Notes: a model not told the origin generated them from the letters alone. A stretch of 64,000 bases of DNA from Chryseomicrobium sp. FSL W7-1435 (GCF_038595005.1 NZ_CP151997.1:992001-1056000); one strand, 5' to 3'; shown: positions 16,625 through 25,880, counted from the stretch's first letter. A program made the numbers and translations.

Positions 16625-17938
16625 ATGTTAAGTATTATTGGGATTATCACGATTCTTGTGATTGTAGCGTTATTGATCAGCGGACGTGTGTCACCGCTAG
16701 TGGCAATGGTTCTTCCGCCAATTGTGGCGATGTTTATTGCAGGCTTCTCATTTGATGATTTAGGCACGTTCTTCTCAGACGGTATCAGTTCCGTCATCAG
16801 CGTGGCTGTTATGTTTATATTTGCGATTATTTTCTTCGGAATTATGCAGGACGTTGGCCTTTTTGAACCAGTCATCAACAAAATGGTAGCGCTATCAAAA
16901 GGGAATGTTGTACTCGTAGCGCTTGTTACTGTAGCGGTTGCTGGAATTGCGCAACTGGATGGTTCTGGCGCATCGACGTTCTTGATCACGATTACAGCGT
17001 TGTTACCTTTGTATGTTCGTTTAGGAATGAACCCGTATTTGTTGTTGCTGTTGATCAGTGGGACGGCAGCCATTATGAACATGTTGCCGTGGGCTGGACC
17101 ACTCGGACGTGTGGCGTCAGTTTTAAACACGGACATTACCGAGCTATGGCATCCACTCATTAAGATACAAATTATCGGGATCGTGCTTATGCTGTTGCTT
17201 GCTGTTTTCATGGGCTTCCGGGAGAAGCGCTTGATTGCGAAACGAGCTGCTTTGGGCACACCATTGAACTATGATCTTAGCAACAGTATCTTGAACAATG
17301 ATGTCGATGAGTCACTGAAACGTCCGAAACTTTTGTGGGCGAATGCGATTCTTGCTATTGGTGTCATCGGCGTACTGATGTCAGGTATTCTTCCGGCTGG
17401 CCTTGCGTTCTTAATCGGGGTGGCGATTGCGTTACCGCTGAATTACCGCACACCAAAAGAACAGATGGGACGCATTCAAGCGCATGCTTCCAACGCGTTG
17501 ACGATGGCATCCATCATCATTGCGGCTGGCTTATTCCTCGGCATTTTGAACGGAACGGGCATGTTGACGGCGATTGCAGGTAATGCGGTTAATGTGTTGC
17601 CTGCCTTCATGGCGCAGTATCTTCATATTATTATTGGAGTGTTCGGTGTCCCATTTGATTTATTGCTGAGCACGGATGCGTATTATTTTGCCTTGTTCCC
17701 TGTCGTCGATCAGATTGCGTTAACATACGGAATCGAATCAATGTCGACAGCGTACGCAATGATCATCGGGAACATCGTTGGTACCTTCGTATCGCCTCTC
17801 GCACCAGCAGTTTGGCTAGCACTTGGTTTGTCAGGTCTTGAAATGGGCAAACACTTGCGCTTCTCCTTCTTCTGGATGTGGGGATTGAGCATCACGCTAC
17901 TCGTAATTGCCGTGTTGCTGGGTGTTATCCAGATTTAG
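16625..17938 (+). CDS. citM: CitMHS-family citrate-metal transporter
   Basis: 437 residues, about twelve membrane helices. Matches CitMHS proteins: MLSIIGIITILVIVALLISG, DGSGASTFLITITALLPLY, and AAIMNMLPWAGPLGR. In Bacillus these import citrate complexed with divalent metal ions by H+ symport. The ATG at 16625 is preceded by AGGGGGG; the frame is open upstream to 16553 but that part has no homology. It lies 94 bp after citT, and palindrome R7 follows as a likely terminator. Confidence 0.87.
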   Translation: MLSIIGIITILVIVALLISGRVSPLVAMVLPPIVAMFIAGFSFDDLGTFFSDGISSVISVAVMFIFAIIFFGIMQDVGLFEPVINKMVALSKGNVVLVALVTVAVAGIAQLDGSGASTFLITITALLPLYVRLGMNPYLLLLLISGTAAIMNMLPWAGPLGRVASVLNTDITELWHPLIKIQIIGIVLMLLLAVFMGFREKRLIAKRAALGTPLNYDLSNSILNNDVDESLKRPKLLWANAILAIGVIGVLMSGILPAGLAFLIGVAIALPLNYRTPKEQMGRIQAHASNALTMASIIIAAGLFLGILNGTGMLTAIAGNAVNVLPAFMAQYLHIIIGVFGVPFDLLLSTDAYYFALFPVVDQIALTYGIESMSTAYAMIIGNIVGTFVSPLAPAVWLALGLSGLEMGKHLRFSFFWMWGLSITLLVIAVLLGVIQI

Positions 17939-17951
17939 AGGGAATCCAAAT

Positions 17952-18094
17952 GGTACCTGTCCAAATGGTACCTGTGCGCTGAACAATTCAACACAATTTG
18001 CATAAATGAAGGAGCAACCGCGACACGATGCGGTTGCTCCTTTATCTTTATGCAATTGTAGTTCATAGTCAGAATTGTGTAGCGCACAGGTACC
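17952..18094. repeat. GGTACC-bounded palindromic repeat, copy R7, with left-end duplication
   Basis: Full palindrome 17967-18094. The left boundary is duplicated: AAATGGTACCTGT occurs twice, 15 bp apart. Right flank TCAGAGGAA as at R3. It lies between the convergent citM and LCP genes. Confidence 0.88.
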
Positions 18095-18124
18095 TCAGAG
18101 GAATATTTTTCCATCTTAAATCAG

Positions 18125-19027
18125 TTAATCTTCATTGCTCAAATGGTTCTTTAACTCCTCAGATACAGCGGCCAGCTCGTTGTCGTCCATCATGTAATAC
18201 CAAACCCCGTCCACCGTTGCACCTGACCCTTTTATAAACTGCAAAGTGTCAATTTGATTGAACGCCTGTCTATAGTTGCTATGCATTTGTTTGACTTCGG
18301 AATAGTTGATGTTCGTTGTAACGTGATCAGCAACAGTATCGAGAAGTGCGTCGAACTTAAAGAGCGAGGGAACTTCAGCGGTTTTATCGAGAACTGCTTG
18401 CATCACTTGCTTCTGACGCTCTTGTCTACCGAAATCCCCATTTGGATCATCGTACCGCATTCGCACATAATCAAGCGCTTGTTCGCCAGACAGGTGAAGG
18501 GCACCTTCCGGATACTCATGAACTTCCGTTTGAAAAGAGAAAGCATTGGTCACATCAATTCCACCTAGGATATCGACAATCTCAACGAAGCTTTCCATAT
18601 CGATCTGGACCACGTAATCAATGGAAATATCGAGGAGCTTTTCTGTCGATGCTAAAGCCATTTCCGCACCACCAAACGAATAGGCATGATTAATCTTGTC
18701 GTGAACGTCTTTACCTACAATTTCTGTGTACGTGTCGCGGGGGATGCTGAGTAACTTGGTTGAAGCGGAAGTGGGGTTCACGGTCATCACCACCATTGTA
18801 TCTGAACGTCCGGTGTCATTTTCACGTTCATCTATGCCTAACACTAACAAAGAAATAGGCTCTAGCTTTTCCGTTTTTGGAGTAGTGGGCACAGGAAGAT
18901 CCGGGACGTTGCGCTCAATTGGTTCATAGATTTCTTTCACTGTACGCGTAACCTGGTAATGAAGATATAACGCGATTAGTAAAAAGATTAGGAATGAAGA
19001 GGTTAAGATTACAAGGCAATATTTCAA
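18125..19027 (-). CDS. LytR-CpsA-Psr (LCP) family protein with unclear start
   Basis: LCP enzymes attach teichoic acids or other glycopolymers to peptidoglycan from the outer face of the membrane. One N-terminal membrane helix (residues 3-23) then the catalytic LCP domain with LLVLGIDERENDTGRSDTM, LLSIPRDTY, HDKINHAYSFGG and YVRMRYDDPNGDFGRQERQ; all key Arg/Asp residues are present. The only conventional start is TTG at 19027, which has no ribosome binding site. The frame stays open upstream to 19072 and reads KPRKQVSKIPTYLKY, a typical cytoplasmic tail, but has no ATG, GTG or TTG. The true start may have been lost; palindromes R8 and R9 lie just upstream. Confidence 0.75.
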   Translation of the reverse strand: MKYCLVILTSSFLIFLLIALYLHYQVTRTVKEIYEPIERNVPDLPVPTTPKTEKLEPISLLVLGIDERENDTGRSDTMVVMTVNPTSASTKLLSIPRDTYTEIVGKDVHDKINHAYSFGGAEMALASTEKLLDISIDYVVQIDMESFVEIVDILGGIDVTNAFSFQTEVHEYPEGALHLSGEQALDYVRMRYDDPNGDFGRQERQKQVMQAVLDKTAEVPSLFKFDALLDTVADHVTTNINYSEVKQMHSNYRQAFNQIDTLQFIKGSGATVDGVWYYMMDDNELAAVSEELKNHLSNED

Positions 19028-19113
19028 ATAGGTCGGGATCTTGGAGACCTGCTTTCGAGGTTTTAAATTAGTTTATGTCTAGAGGTCGATGGTTAAAACT
19101 TGAAGATTTTTTC

Positions 19114-19241
19114 GGTACCTGTGCACCAAACAATTCAACACAATTTGTATAAGCAAAGGAGCAACCGCGACACGACGCGGTTGCTCCTTTATCTTTATGC
19201 AATTGTAGTTCATAGTCAGAATAGATTAGCGCACAGGTACC
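19114..19241. repeat. GGTACC-bounded palindromic repeat, copy R8 (tandem with R9)
   Basis: Complete palindrome. Together with about 19 bp of left flank (AAAACTTGAAGATTTTTTC) it is duplicated as R9, 155 bp further on. It lies upstream of the LCP gene. Confidence 0.9.
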
Positions 19242-19268
19242 TAAACACTAAAACTTGAAGATTTTTTC

Positions 19269-19396
19269 GGTACCTGTGCACCAAACAATTCAACACAATT
19301 TGTATAGTCAAAGGATCAACCGCGACACGACACGGTTGATCCTTTATGTTTATGCAATTGTTGTTCATAGTCAGAATTTTTTAGCGCACAGGTACT
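19269..19396. repeat. GGTACC-bounded palindromic repeat, copy R9 (tandem with R8)
   Basis: Direct duplicate of R8 that has drifted: the centre reads GGATCAACCGC/CGGTTGATCC with compensatory changes on both arms, and the right end is GGTACT. The paired change suggests selection for, or copying of, the folded form. Confidence 0.88.
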
Positions 19397-19521
19397 TGAA
19401 ATCAAATCTGAAATCCGGTAATAGAAATTCAATTCACACAAATAATTTCAAAAATTGACTCGTTGGAATTTGTTACATTTGGTAAGATTATGAAAAACAA
19501 CAATTGGGAAGTAGGAAGAGC

Positions 19522-20052
19522 ATGTCTATTCGATTAATAGTACCAACCTCAGAGCATATTCCAGCTATTCTTGTTTATAAAAATCTCTTTCTAGAAAGTC
19601 TAGAAGTCATCCATGGTAGTTCTCAGTTGGTGCTTGCGGAAACAGGTGAGGATTGGCTTGAACAAATTGATAGGAATCGTTCTCGAGAGACGGTTGCTCC
19701 TGAGTATGTGCCGGCTGAGCAATACATTGCATTAGATGATGAAACGGGTGAAGTAATCGGTATGTTGAATTTCAGAAAATCATTAAACGATTATCTTTAC
19801 AATTACGCTGGACATATCGGCTATTCGGTATCCCCATTGCGAAGACGACAAGGTATTGGTTCTGAGATATTGCGTCTTGCGTTGCCGGAAGCGGAGACAT
19901 TTGGTATTGACCGTGTGCTCATCACTTGCACGGACGATAATCTTGCATCTGCTGGTGTGATTGAAAAAAATGGAGGAGTCCTTGAAGATAAACGCGTTGA
20001 TCCAGGCGATGGTGAATTGACTCGAAGATACTGGATAGAAATTAAAAAATAG
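19522..20052 (+). CDS. GNAT-family N-acetyltransferase
   Basis: 176 residues with the GNAT acetyl-CoA site SPLRRRQGIGSEILRLAL near residue 112 and the later NGGVLEDKRVDPGDGELTRR segment seen in YjcF/YhhY-like and ribosomal-protein-type acetyltransferases. Substrate unknown. ATG at 19522 follows TAGGAAG; the in-frame TTG at 19504 lacks a ribosome binding site. Monocistronic. Confidence 0.78.
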   Translation: MSIRLIVPTSEHIPAILVYKNLFLESLEVIHGSSQLVLAETGEDWLEQIDRNRSRETVAPEYVPAEQYIALDDETGEVIGMLNFRKSLNDYLYNYAGHIGYSVSPLRRRQGIGSEILRLALPEAETFGIDRVLITCTDDNLASAGVIEKNGGVLEDKRVDPGDGELTRRYWIEIKK

Positions 20053-20254
20053 GACTAAGACTGACTTAGCGATATGAGACAGATATAAAATACCTCGATT
20101 AGGCTACCAATACATCATAGTTCTCGGATGAATGGAAGCCTGATTTTGTGGTCACCCTTATTTAGATAATAATTTCAGTAAGAGATATCTTAGAAGTTTT
20201 CTGCCTAGAGTTGTAGGGGAAATTGAATTATAAAGTCGATAGTAGGCTGTAGTA

Positions 20255-20388
20255 CGCCGATACTAGAATAAACACCTCCGATATTCCCTGAAATGGCTCC
20301 GATACTTAAGCATGATGATCATAAGGCTCCGATACTCGAGCAAACACCGCCTATAGTTGCTGAATTACCTCCGATACTCAATTACCTC
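20255..20388. repeat. Degenerate tandem array with 21-nt period (CGATACT core)
   Basis: The core CGATACT or close variants occurs at 20258, 20279, 20300, 20330, 20351 and 20372, spaced 21, 21, 30, 21 and 21 nt. It lies in the 600-bp gene-free stretch 20053-20653. The rest of that stretch up to R10 shows no gene. Confidence 0.75.
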
Positions 20389-20472
20389 TACAAGTCCTAC
20401 GGCAATATGACTTCTAAAGGAGCTTAAAAGCTCTTGATACTTAACCCCTTACTAGGAAAAGCATTTTTTTTA

Positions 20473-20640
20473 GGTACCTGTGCACCAAACAATTCAACAC
20501 AATTTGTATAAGCAAAGGAGCAACCGCGACACGACGCGGTTGCTCCTTTATCTTTATGCAATTGTAGTTCATAGTCAGAATAGTTTAGCGCACAGGTACC
20601 TAAAAGGCAACGCTAGTGGGTACCTAAAAGGCAGGTACCT
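20473..20640. repeat. GGTACC-bounded palindromic repeat, copy R10, with end duplications
   Basis: Full palindrome 20473-20600. Two more GGTACCTAAAAG ends follow at 20619 and 20634. Between the first and second sits GCAACGCTAGTG, identical to the left flank of R1. It lies between the convergent GNAT gene and the vWA operon. Confidence 0.88.
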
Positions 20641-20653
20641 AAAAGGGAACCTA

Positions 20654-23257
20654 TCAATCCCCACGCTTAGCCCGCGTCTTCTTCACCATGGAAGAGAGCG
20701 ATGTTCCAGAAGGTGTGGCAGCCACTGGTTCATTGCGCTTCAAGAGGTTCTTAAATCGTCGACGCGACGGCAAGCCGAAGCGGCGGATGGTGATGTCGAT
20801 AAAGAACAAAATTAAAGCCAGCCAGATGAGTGGGAAGATGAAGCTTTGTTGATTCCAACTCGAGGCACTCAAGCCCCGCATGGCGTCCTTGCCGTTCTCG
20901 ATGACTTGACCGCCCGTGCTGTCGGCGATGGAGGTCATCAGTTCACGGTCTGTTCCGAGTTTCGCATATTCCTGTGAGTAGGGGATGGAGACGCCTGCTT
21001 GAAATACGCTTTGTTGATCATTTTGGACAGTGAAGAAAACAATGCCTGGATCACTGTCGAGCTTGATTCGGGCTTTTCCTGGCTCGATAGGTTCTGACTC
21101 GAGCGCCAGTTCTTCACCGCTATTGGAAGTGGCTTGGACATCAAAGAACTGAGAGTTGCCACTAGGGTCTGACAAAATGTAGACGCCTTCTTCTTGTCGT
21201 TCCACCGAGAAAGGTTCCGTTTCGATCGAAGGCAATAACCTCGTGATGACGGTATTCCAGAACAGCGGCCATTTCTCATAGAGCGCAAAATCACCGCTCC
21301 AAGCGCCTCGGGAATCGGAAGTGTAAGCAATCGTGCGTCCCAAGCCGTACATCCATTCGGCTAGCACGGGATCTTCTTTCGTACTTTCCGCAATAAGTGT
21401 TGCCTGCGGTTTGAGCGTCGTGGCAATGTAAGCATTCAATTGCGGAACACCTTCATTAAACACGTTGTCCCAGCCCGGTGCTGAATAGATGGTTGGGTAG
21501 AACGGTTCGTCTTCGATATACGTTTTCGTAGTCATCGCCGTCTCACGAGAAAGGATGGACGGGATGGCGTTTTCATCGACGACGTCGTAGAAGCGGCCGC
21601 TTCCGTACCCAGCTAAAGTTTCCAGCAACATTTTGTCGGCATCTTGTCCGATGGAAACAGTGGATAACGTGATGTTCTGGCTAAGGCCATCAGTGATCAA
21701 CGACTCGTAATCATTGGAAGTGGCCGATTGTCCGTCTGTTAACAAGATGATGTGTTTGCGTTGAACAGAGGTCTTTTCGAGTTTTTCGTAAGCCGCATCG
21801 AGACTGGAATAAATTTCGGTTCCACCACCAGGTGTGATGGAGAGCACCGTGTTGATGGTCTCGTCTATGTCTGTAATAACGGCAGGTTCAATGATTTCCC
21901 AAGGGCGGTCGTCAAAGGCAATCAACCCGAATTGGTCTTCCGGTCGCAACATTTCTACAGAACGAGCAGCTGCTTCTTTTGCCAGTTCCAACTTGCCACC
22001 CGCCATACTTCCCGAGCGGTCCAGGACAATCATCAAGGCGAGTGAGGGCAGCTGATGTTTCCCTTTGACATCCATTTCGACAGGTAACAGTTTTTCAATC
22101 GGTGTTTGGAAGTAGCCACCAAGACCATAGCTCATCTCGCCGCCAACCATCATAAAGCCAGTCCCAAATTGTTTCACAGCCTGTTCAATGACCGTCATTT
22201 TTGCTTCACCGACGATATGTCCAGGAACGTTATCGAAAATAATCGCGTTGTAGCCGGCGTATGACGCTAGTTCACTCGGAAGAGAAGCTGCATCAATCGA
22301 ATCCACCACAAGGCCAGTTTGATCGATAAACGTAGGAACCGGGCTATCCCCATCCGGAGAAACGATGAGGACATGAGGCGTATCCTCCACCATCGTCAAA
22401 CTCGTCAATTCATTGTTTTGGATAACCGCATCATTCTCCCGCTGAATGGTCGCTTGGTAGACGAGCGGCCCTTTTGCTTCAGTCGGATTGGAGAACGTGA
22501 AGACATTGTCACCTTCTGTCAGTGTCACATCCTCTGATAAAATCTGCTGATCATTCAACTGAATCGCTAGAGTAGCTGGCCCTTCGACGGCTGATTGCAC
22601 CGTCACTTGAAGGGTATGGGATTCCCCTTCGAAAGCAGTGGTAGGTGTTTGAAAGTCCACGACCGCTACATCTTTTTCATCTTGACCGGAAAGCACGAGA
22701 GTATCGACTTCGACTCCGCGTTCTTTCAATTCCGTTTCAAATGACTTCAACGAGCCGTTTGTTTCATTGCCATCACTTAAGACCACGACACGAGTCGCCA
22801 TGTCAGAATCGGATAAACCGAGTGCAAGTTTCATGGCATTCTCAATATCCGTTTGATTCCCACCAGTCATCTGCGTCATTTCAGGCAAGGCATCAATTGT
22901 TGGAGAGAGCACTTGGTCGGTCTGGAACCCATCAGAGAACGAGTAAATACCAATCGCCTGGTTAGCGTTTTTCGCAGCAATCGCTTCACGTAAAAAGGTT
23001 TGCTGGGCAGCCCATTGATTTTGCATGGAAGCGGACTGGTCGACGAGGAACAGAATCTGTTCTTCTTTCACAGGCCAAAGTACTTTGGGTGATGCAAGGG
23101 CCAACAGCAGACATAAAACAGCGGCGATTCGTAAACCGAAAGCCGTCTTCTGTACCATGGATTTTGGTCCGGATGATTGGCTTCGAGCCCACAGGAAATA
23201 GGCCAGTGGTAAAAGGGCTAGGAGTAGCCAATAAGGGTGCTCAAGTTGTAAATCCAC
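20654..23257 (-). CDS. Membrane protein with two vWA domains and a GATase-like domain
   Basis: 867 residues. N-terminal membrane helices (YWLLLALLPLAYFLW and LRIAAVLCLLLALASP), a first vWA domain with MIDAS motif LVDQSASM, a glutamine-amidotransferase-like central domain (around VLIVSPDGDSPVP to PVEMDVKG), a second vWA with MIDAS VLDRSGSMAGGK, and a C-terminal helix (FIFPLIWLALILFFI). The vWA domains bind metal and protein partners outside the membrane. GTG start behind GGGAGGTG; it overlaps the 3' end of the BatA-like gene by 17 bp. Last gene of the MoxR operon. Confidence 0.8.
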   Translation of the reverse strand: MDLQLEHPYWLLLALLPLAYFLWARSQSSGPKSMVQKTAFGLRIAAVLCLLLALASPKVLWPVKEEQILFLVDQSASMQNQWAAQQTFLREAIAAKNANQAIGIYSFSDGFQTDQVLSPTIDALPEMTQMTGGNQTDIENAMKLALGLSDSDMATRVVVLSDGNETNGSLKSFETELKERGVEVDTLVLSGQDEKDVAVVDFQTPTTAFEGESHTLQVTVQSAVEGPATLAIQLNDQQILSEDVTLTEGDNVFTFSNPTEAKGPLVYQATIQRENDAVIQNNELTSLTMVEDTPHVLIVSPDGDSPVPTFIDQTGLVVDSIDAASLPSELASYAGYNAIIFDNVPGHIVGEAKMTVIEQAVKQFGTGFMMVGGEMSYGLGGYFQTPIEKLLPVEMDVKGKHQLPSLALMIVLDRSGSMAGGKLELAKEAAARSVEMLRPEDQFGLIAFDDRPWEIIEPAVITDIDETINTVLSITPGGGTEIYSSLDAAYEKLEKTSVQRKHIILLTDGQSATSNDYESLITDGLSQNITLSTVSIGQDADKMLLETLAGYGSGRFYDVVDENAIPSILSRETAMTTKTYIEDEPFYPTIYSAPGWDNVFNEGVPQLNAYIATTLKPQATLIAESTKEDPVLAEWMYGLGRTIAYTSDSRGAWSGDFALYEKWPLFWNTVITRLLPSIETEPFSVERQEEGVYILSDPSGNSQFFDVQATSNSGEELALESEPIEPGKARIKLDSDPGIVFFTVQNDQQSVFQAGVSIPYSQEYAKLGTDRELMTSIADSTGGQVIENGKDAMRGLSASSWNQQSFIFPLIWLALILFFIDITIRRFGLPSRRRFKNLLKRNEPVAATPSGTSLSSMVKKTRAKRGD

Positions 23258-24989
23258 GACGTCGTTGCACCTCCCATTCGAGTAACACTAAAAGTAGTAA
23301 CAGCATGATGCCAATTGGTACGAGTGAACGGTCCACTTCAGCAGCACCTTCAGCAGCATAAGTTCCGATTTCTACACTTTTTTCAAAGCCCAGCTGTTTT
23401 TCTTGTTGCTCGAGCATAACAGCAAAGTGTTTGGATGCGTCCCCGTCTGTCAATTGGTAAAAGCCTGGGGCAGTAGGTGCGGTCATCGTACTGTCAGCAG
23501 CGACATCCGAAATAAATTCGCCACTGCGGTCGTAGATGCTCCAATCCCCGTATTGATTGGCAAGCGTGACACGGTCATTTGGAAAATAACTGCCGGTCGT
23601 TTCAGCGTCTTCAGAGAACTGCTCCATCGCAGCCCATAAAAACAAGGGATAGGATGGATGCAGCGGCCAGTCGGTCTGATCGATATCTGCTAGTACAGCC
23701 AAGTTGCCGTTTGAGAACTGTTGAATGAAGGGCTGATCGCCTATGGCAGCGATTGTCGTTGCTTCCTCAAACCCCTCATAAACGGATTGAACGTACACAT
23801 CAGAAAGGTCGACGTAATTCGAAAACGGTGTTTTTTGAGTGATCGGACCAGTTGCTTCTAGCTCTTTCTCGTCGCCTCGACCAATAAGTAGCACCGGATG
23901 AGACGTGTCTGCCAACAGTTCTTCGTCACCCGTAATCAAAAGTTCCCCATCCGGTCTCAATGCAAGATCCTCTGTCGGAACCGTCACTACGTCTGCGCCA
24001 ATAGCACTCAATGCCTTTTGAATCGTCGGATGGATCTGGTCATCGACTGCCACTTTTAATATGGGGCGGTAGACGATGGCTGTCATGCGATTGTCTGTTT
24101 GAAACGCGTCTGTCGACGACACGACTGCTTCATAAAATGACCCGGAAGCAGGTAAAGTCGCAGAAACGATTTGGCGTTCAGCTGCAGCGATTTCGTAGTC
24201 AGCGGTCCCAAGTGATTGCTCTTCTAAATCAAAAAACTCAACAGTCCCGGAAATGGTTTCTTTCGTATCGTTTTGAATTTCTACAATCGCATTCGTCCCA
24301 GTTTCAGACGGGGAAACCCCGAACTGCTTGAGCGCGACATTTTCAAGCTCTTGCGGTCGGTTTTCAATACGCCAAGAAACATTCTGCTGGTCAAATGAAA
24401 TCAAATCTCTTGGTGCTGCATCGGAAAGAAGATACACCTGCGCACCAGATTTTGGGAGACCCGCTTTCACAAAATCAATCGTTTTCTTCAGCTGTTCTGT
24501 TTCATAGGTAACTGCAATTGCATCAATTGCATTCTTGACGGTGCTTGCGTTCGTCTCATTTTGCACCACGAAAGTCGGTGTATCGCCAGTCGTCACAACA
24601 GTGAATGAGGCTCCTTCGCGAGCATCCACAATCGATTTCATTCGTGTTTTCTGTGATTCGAACCAAGACGTTTCGTCAGTAGTGGTTTCCATCGAAGCGG
24701 ACGTATCGAGCACTAGCCAAATTTCCTGCCCCGTCGCTGTTGTAGCGGGGGAGTATGGCTTCATTACAAGAAAGACAAATAAGAAGAGAGCAAGTAGTTG
24801 TAACACTAACAAAGCATTCTTTTGAAGCTTCTCAAAATACGGAGAGGCTTTTGTTTCGTTCATGAACGACTCCCAGAACAAGGTCGAGGAGATCGTCTTC
24901 GGGGTATAGCGTTTTCGGAAGAAATAATAAAGCAGGACAGCTAGAGGGAAGACAAGCGTCCAACTGTTGGCCCATTGTAAAAAACTCAT
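23241..24989 (-). CDS. BatA-like vWA-domain membrane protein
   Basis: 582 residues. The N-terminal BatA segment with two helices (LVFPLAVLLYYFFRKRY and ALLVLQLLALFLFVFLVMKP) is followed by a vWA domain with MIDAS VLDTSASMETT, a long extracytoplasmic beta-rich region and a C-terminal helix (LVPIGIMLLLLLVLLEW). Typical partner of MoxR and DUF58 proteins. 9 bp after the DUF58 gene. Confidence 0.8.
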   Translation of the reverse strand: MSFLQWANSWTLVFPLAVLLYYFFRKRYTPKTISSTLFWESFMNETKASPYFEKLQKNALLVLQLLALFLFVFLVMKPYSPATTATGQEIWLVLDTSASMETTTDETSWFESQKTRMKSIVDAREGASFTVVTTGDTPTFVVQNETNASTVKNAIDAIAVTYETEQLKKTIDFVKAGLPKSGAQVYLLSDAAPRDLISFDQQNVSWRIENRPQELENVALKQFGVSPSETGTNAIVEIQNDTKETISGTVEFFDLEEQSLGTADYEIAAAERQIVSATLPASGSFYEAVVSSTDAFQTDNRMTAIVYRPILKVAVDDQIHPTIQKALSAIGADVVTVPTEDLALRPDGELLITGDEELLADTSHPVLLIGRGDEKELEATGPITQKTPFSNYVDLSDVYVQSVYEGFEEATTIAAIGDQPFIQQFSNGNLAVLADIDQTDWPLHPSYPLFLWAAMEQFSEDAETTGSYFPNDRVTLANQYGDWSIYDRSGEFISDVAADSTMTAPTAPGFYQLTDGDASKHFAVMLEQQEKQLGFEKSVEIGTYAAEGAAEVDRSLVPIGIMLLLLLVLLEWEVQRRRGFTT

Positions 24990-24998
24990 CTGCTCACC

Positions 24999-25868
24999 TC
25001 ATCGTATCCATTGAAAACGAACGAACTGGTGAAGGGCAGCGGTCAAAAAGTCCGGCTGACTCGGCACGAACACGAGGCTATGGCCATATCGTGCTGCGAG
25101 TTTCTCCAGTTGTTCAAAATGGTTTTTGCGTGTTGTTTCATAGCGCTGAATCATTGCATTTGTGACCGTCACATTTAAACTCTCTGACGATTCTTTGTCG
25201 ACTAACAGGTAATCGCCGAAGTAATCGGGTTCTTGCTCTTCTTGAGACGACACGAGGATAAAGCGAATATCTTTTGGCCGGCGAGCCAGATGCTGACACG
25301 TTTTTTCGAACTCGCTTAATGCTTCTAAACCATCTGTGATGATGAAGACGCTATTCGCATCTTTCGGAATTTGAGCGGCGAGGCTGCTGAAGAACGGTTC
25401 TTCTGCTTGTGTGACTTGCAGTTCTTCTACTTTTTTCTGGAAAACATGGCGGTACATCGCACCTTTTTTACGAAAGCTCTGCAAGCGTTCCGGCTGCTTC
25501 GCACTAAACGAGAGCGAGTCATCGTGGGTCAAAACTAGTTGGCCAAAAAGAGCCGTGATTTGTTGGGCATGAAGCCACTTATCACCATCATTCATTGACG
25601 GTGTCGTATCTAGCACAATATGTACACGCATCTCTTGTTCATCCAAGAAGCGTTTGATAAACAGTTTGTCTGTTCGTGCGTAGACGTTCCAGTCGATCTG
25701 GCGTACATCGTCTCCAGGTTCATAGGCACGAAAGTCGGAAAAATCTAGAGACGAGCCAAAGCGCTGAGACGCATGGGTGCCTCGTCGTCCGTTTGCTTGC
25801 CGCTTGCGACTGACGATGCGGTAATTGGCCAATTTATTCATAATCGATGTCGTCAGTAACGGAGCCAT
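24999..25868 (-). CDS. DUF58 domain protein
   Basis: 289 residues. The DUF58 signature YEPGDDVRQIDWNVYARTD lies near residue 50, and a vWA-like fold follows with LDTTPSMNDGDKW. DUF58 proteins accompany MoxR ATPases and are thought to be assembly or regulatory partners of vWA proteins. 12 bp downstream of the MoxR gene. Confidence 0.85.
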   Translation of the reverse strand: MAPLLTTSIMNKLANYRIVSRKRQANGRRGTHASQRFGSSLDFSDFRAYEPGDDVRQIDWNVYARTDKLFIKRFLDEQEMRVHIVLDTTPSMNDGDKWLHAQQITALFGQLVLTHDDSLSFSAKQPERLQSFRKKGAMYRHVFQKKVEELQVTQAEEPFFSSLAAQIPKDANSVFIITDGLEALSEFEKTCQHLARRPKDIRFILVSSQEEQEPDYFGDYLLVDKESSESLNVTVTNAMIQRYETTRKNHFEQLEKLAARYGHSLVFVPSQPDFLTAALHQFVRFQWIR

Positions 25869-25880
25869 CCAAGTTCCTCC

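Noticed and set aside
16537-17259. 240-codon ORF antisense to citM
   Set aside because: Shadow ORF rich in Ile, Thr and Ser, complementary to membrane helices of the transporter.
19255-19458. Small ORF with a conserved VVHSQN-type peptide, also seen at 18028 and 20480
   Set aside because: The peptide recurs because it is the translated palindromic repeat; no ribosome binding site or codon bias supports it.
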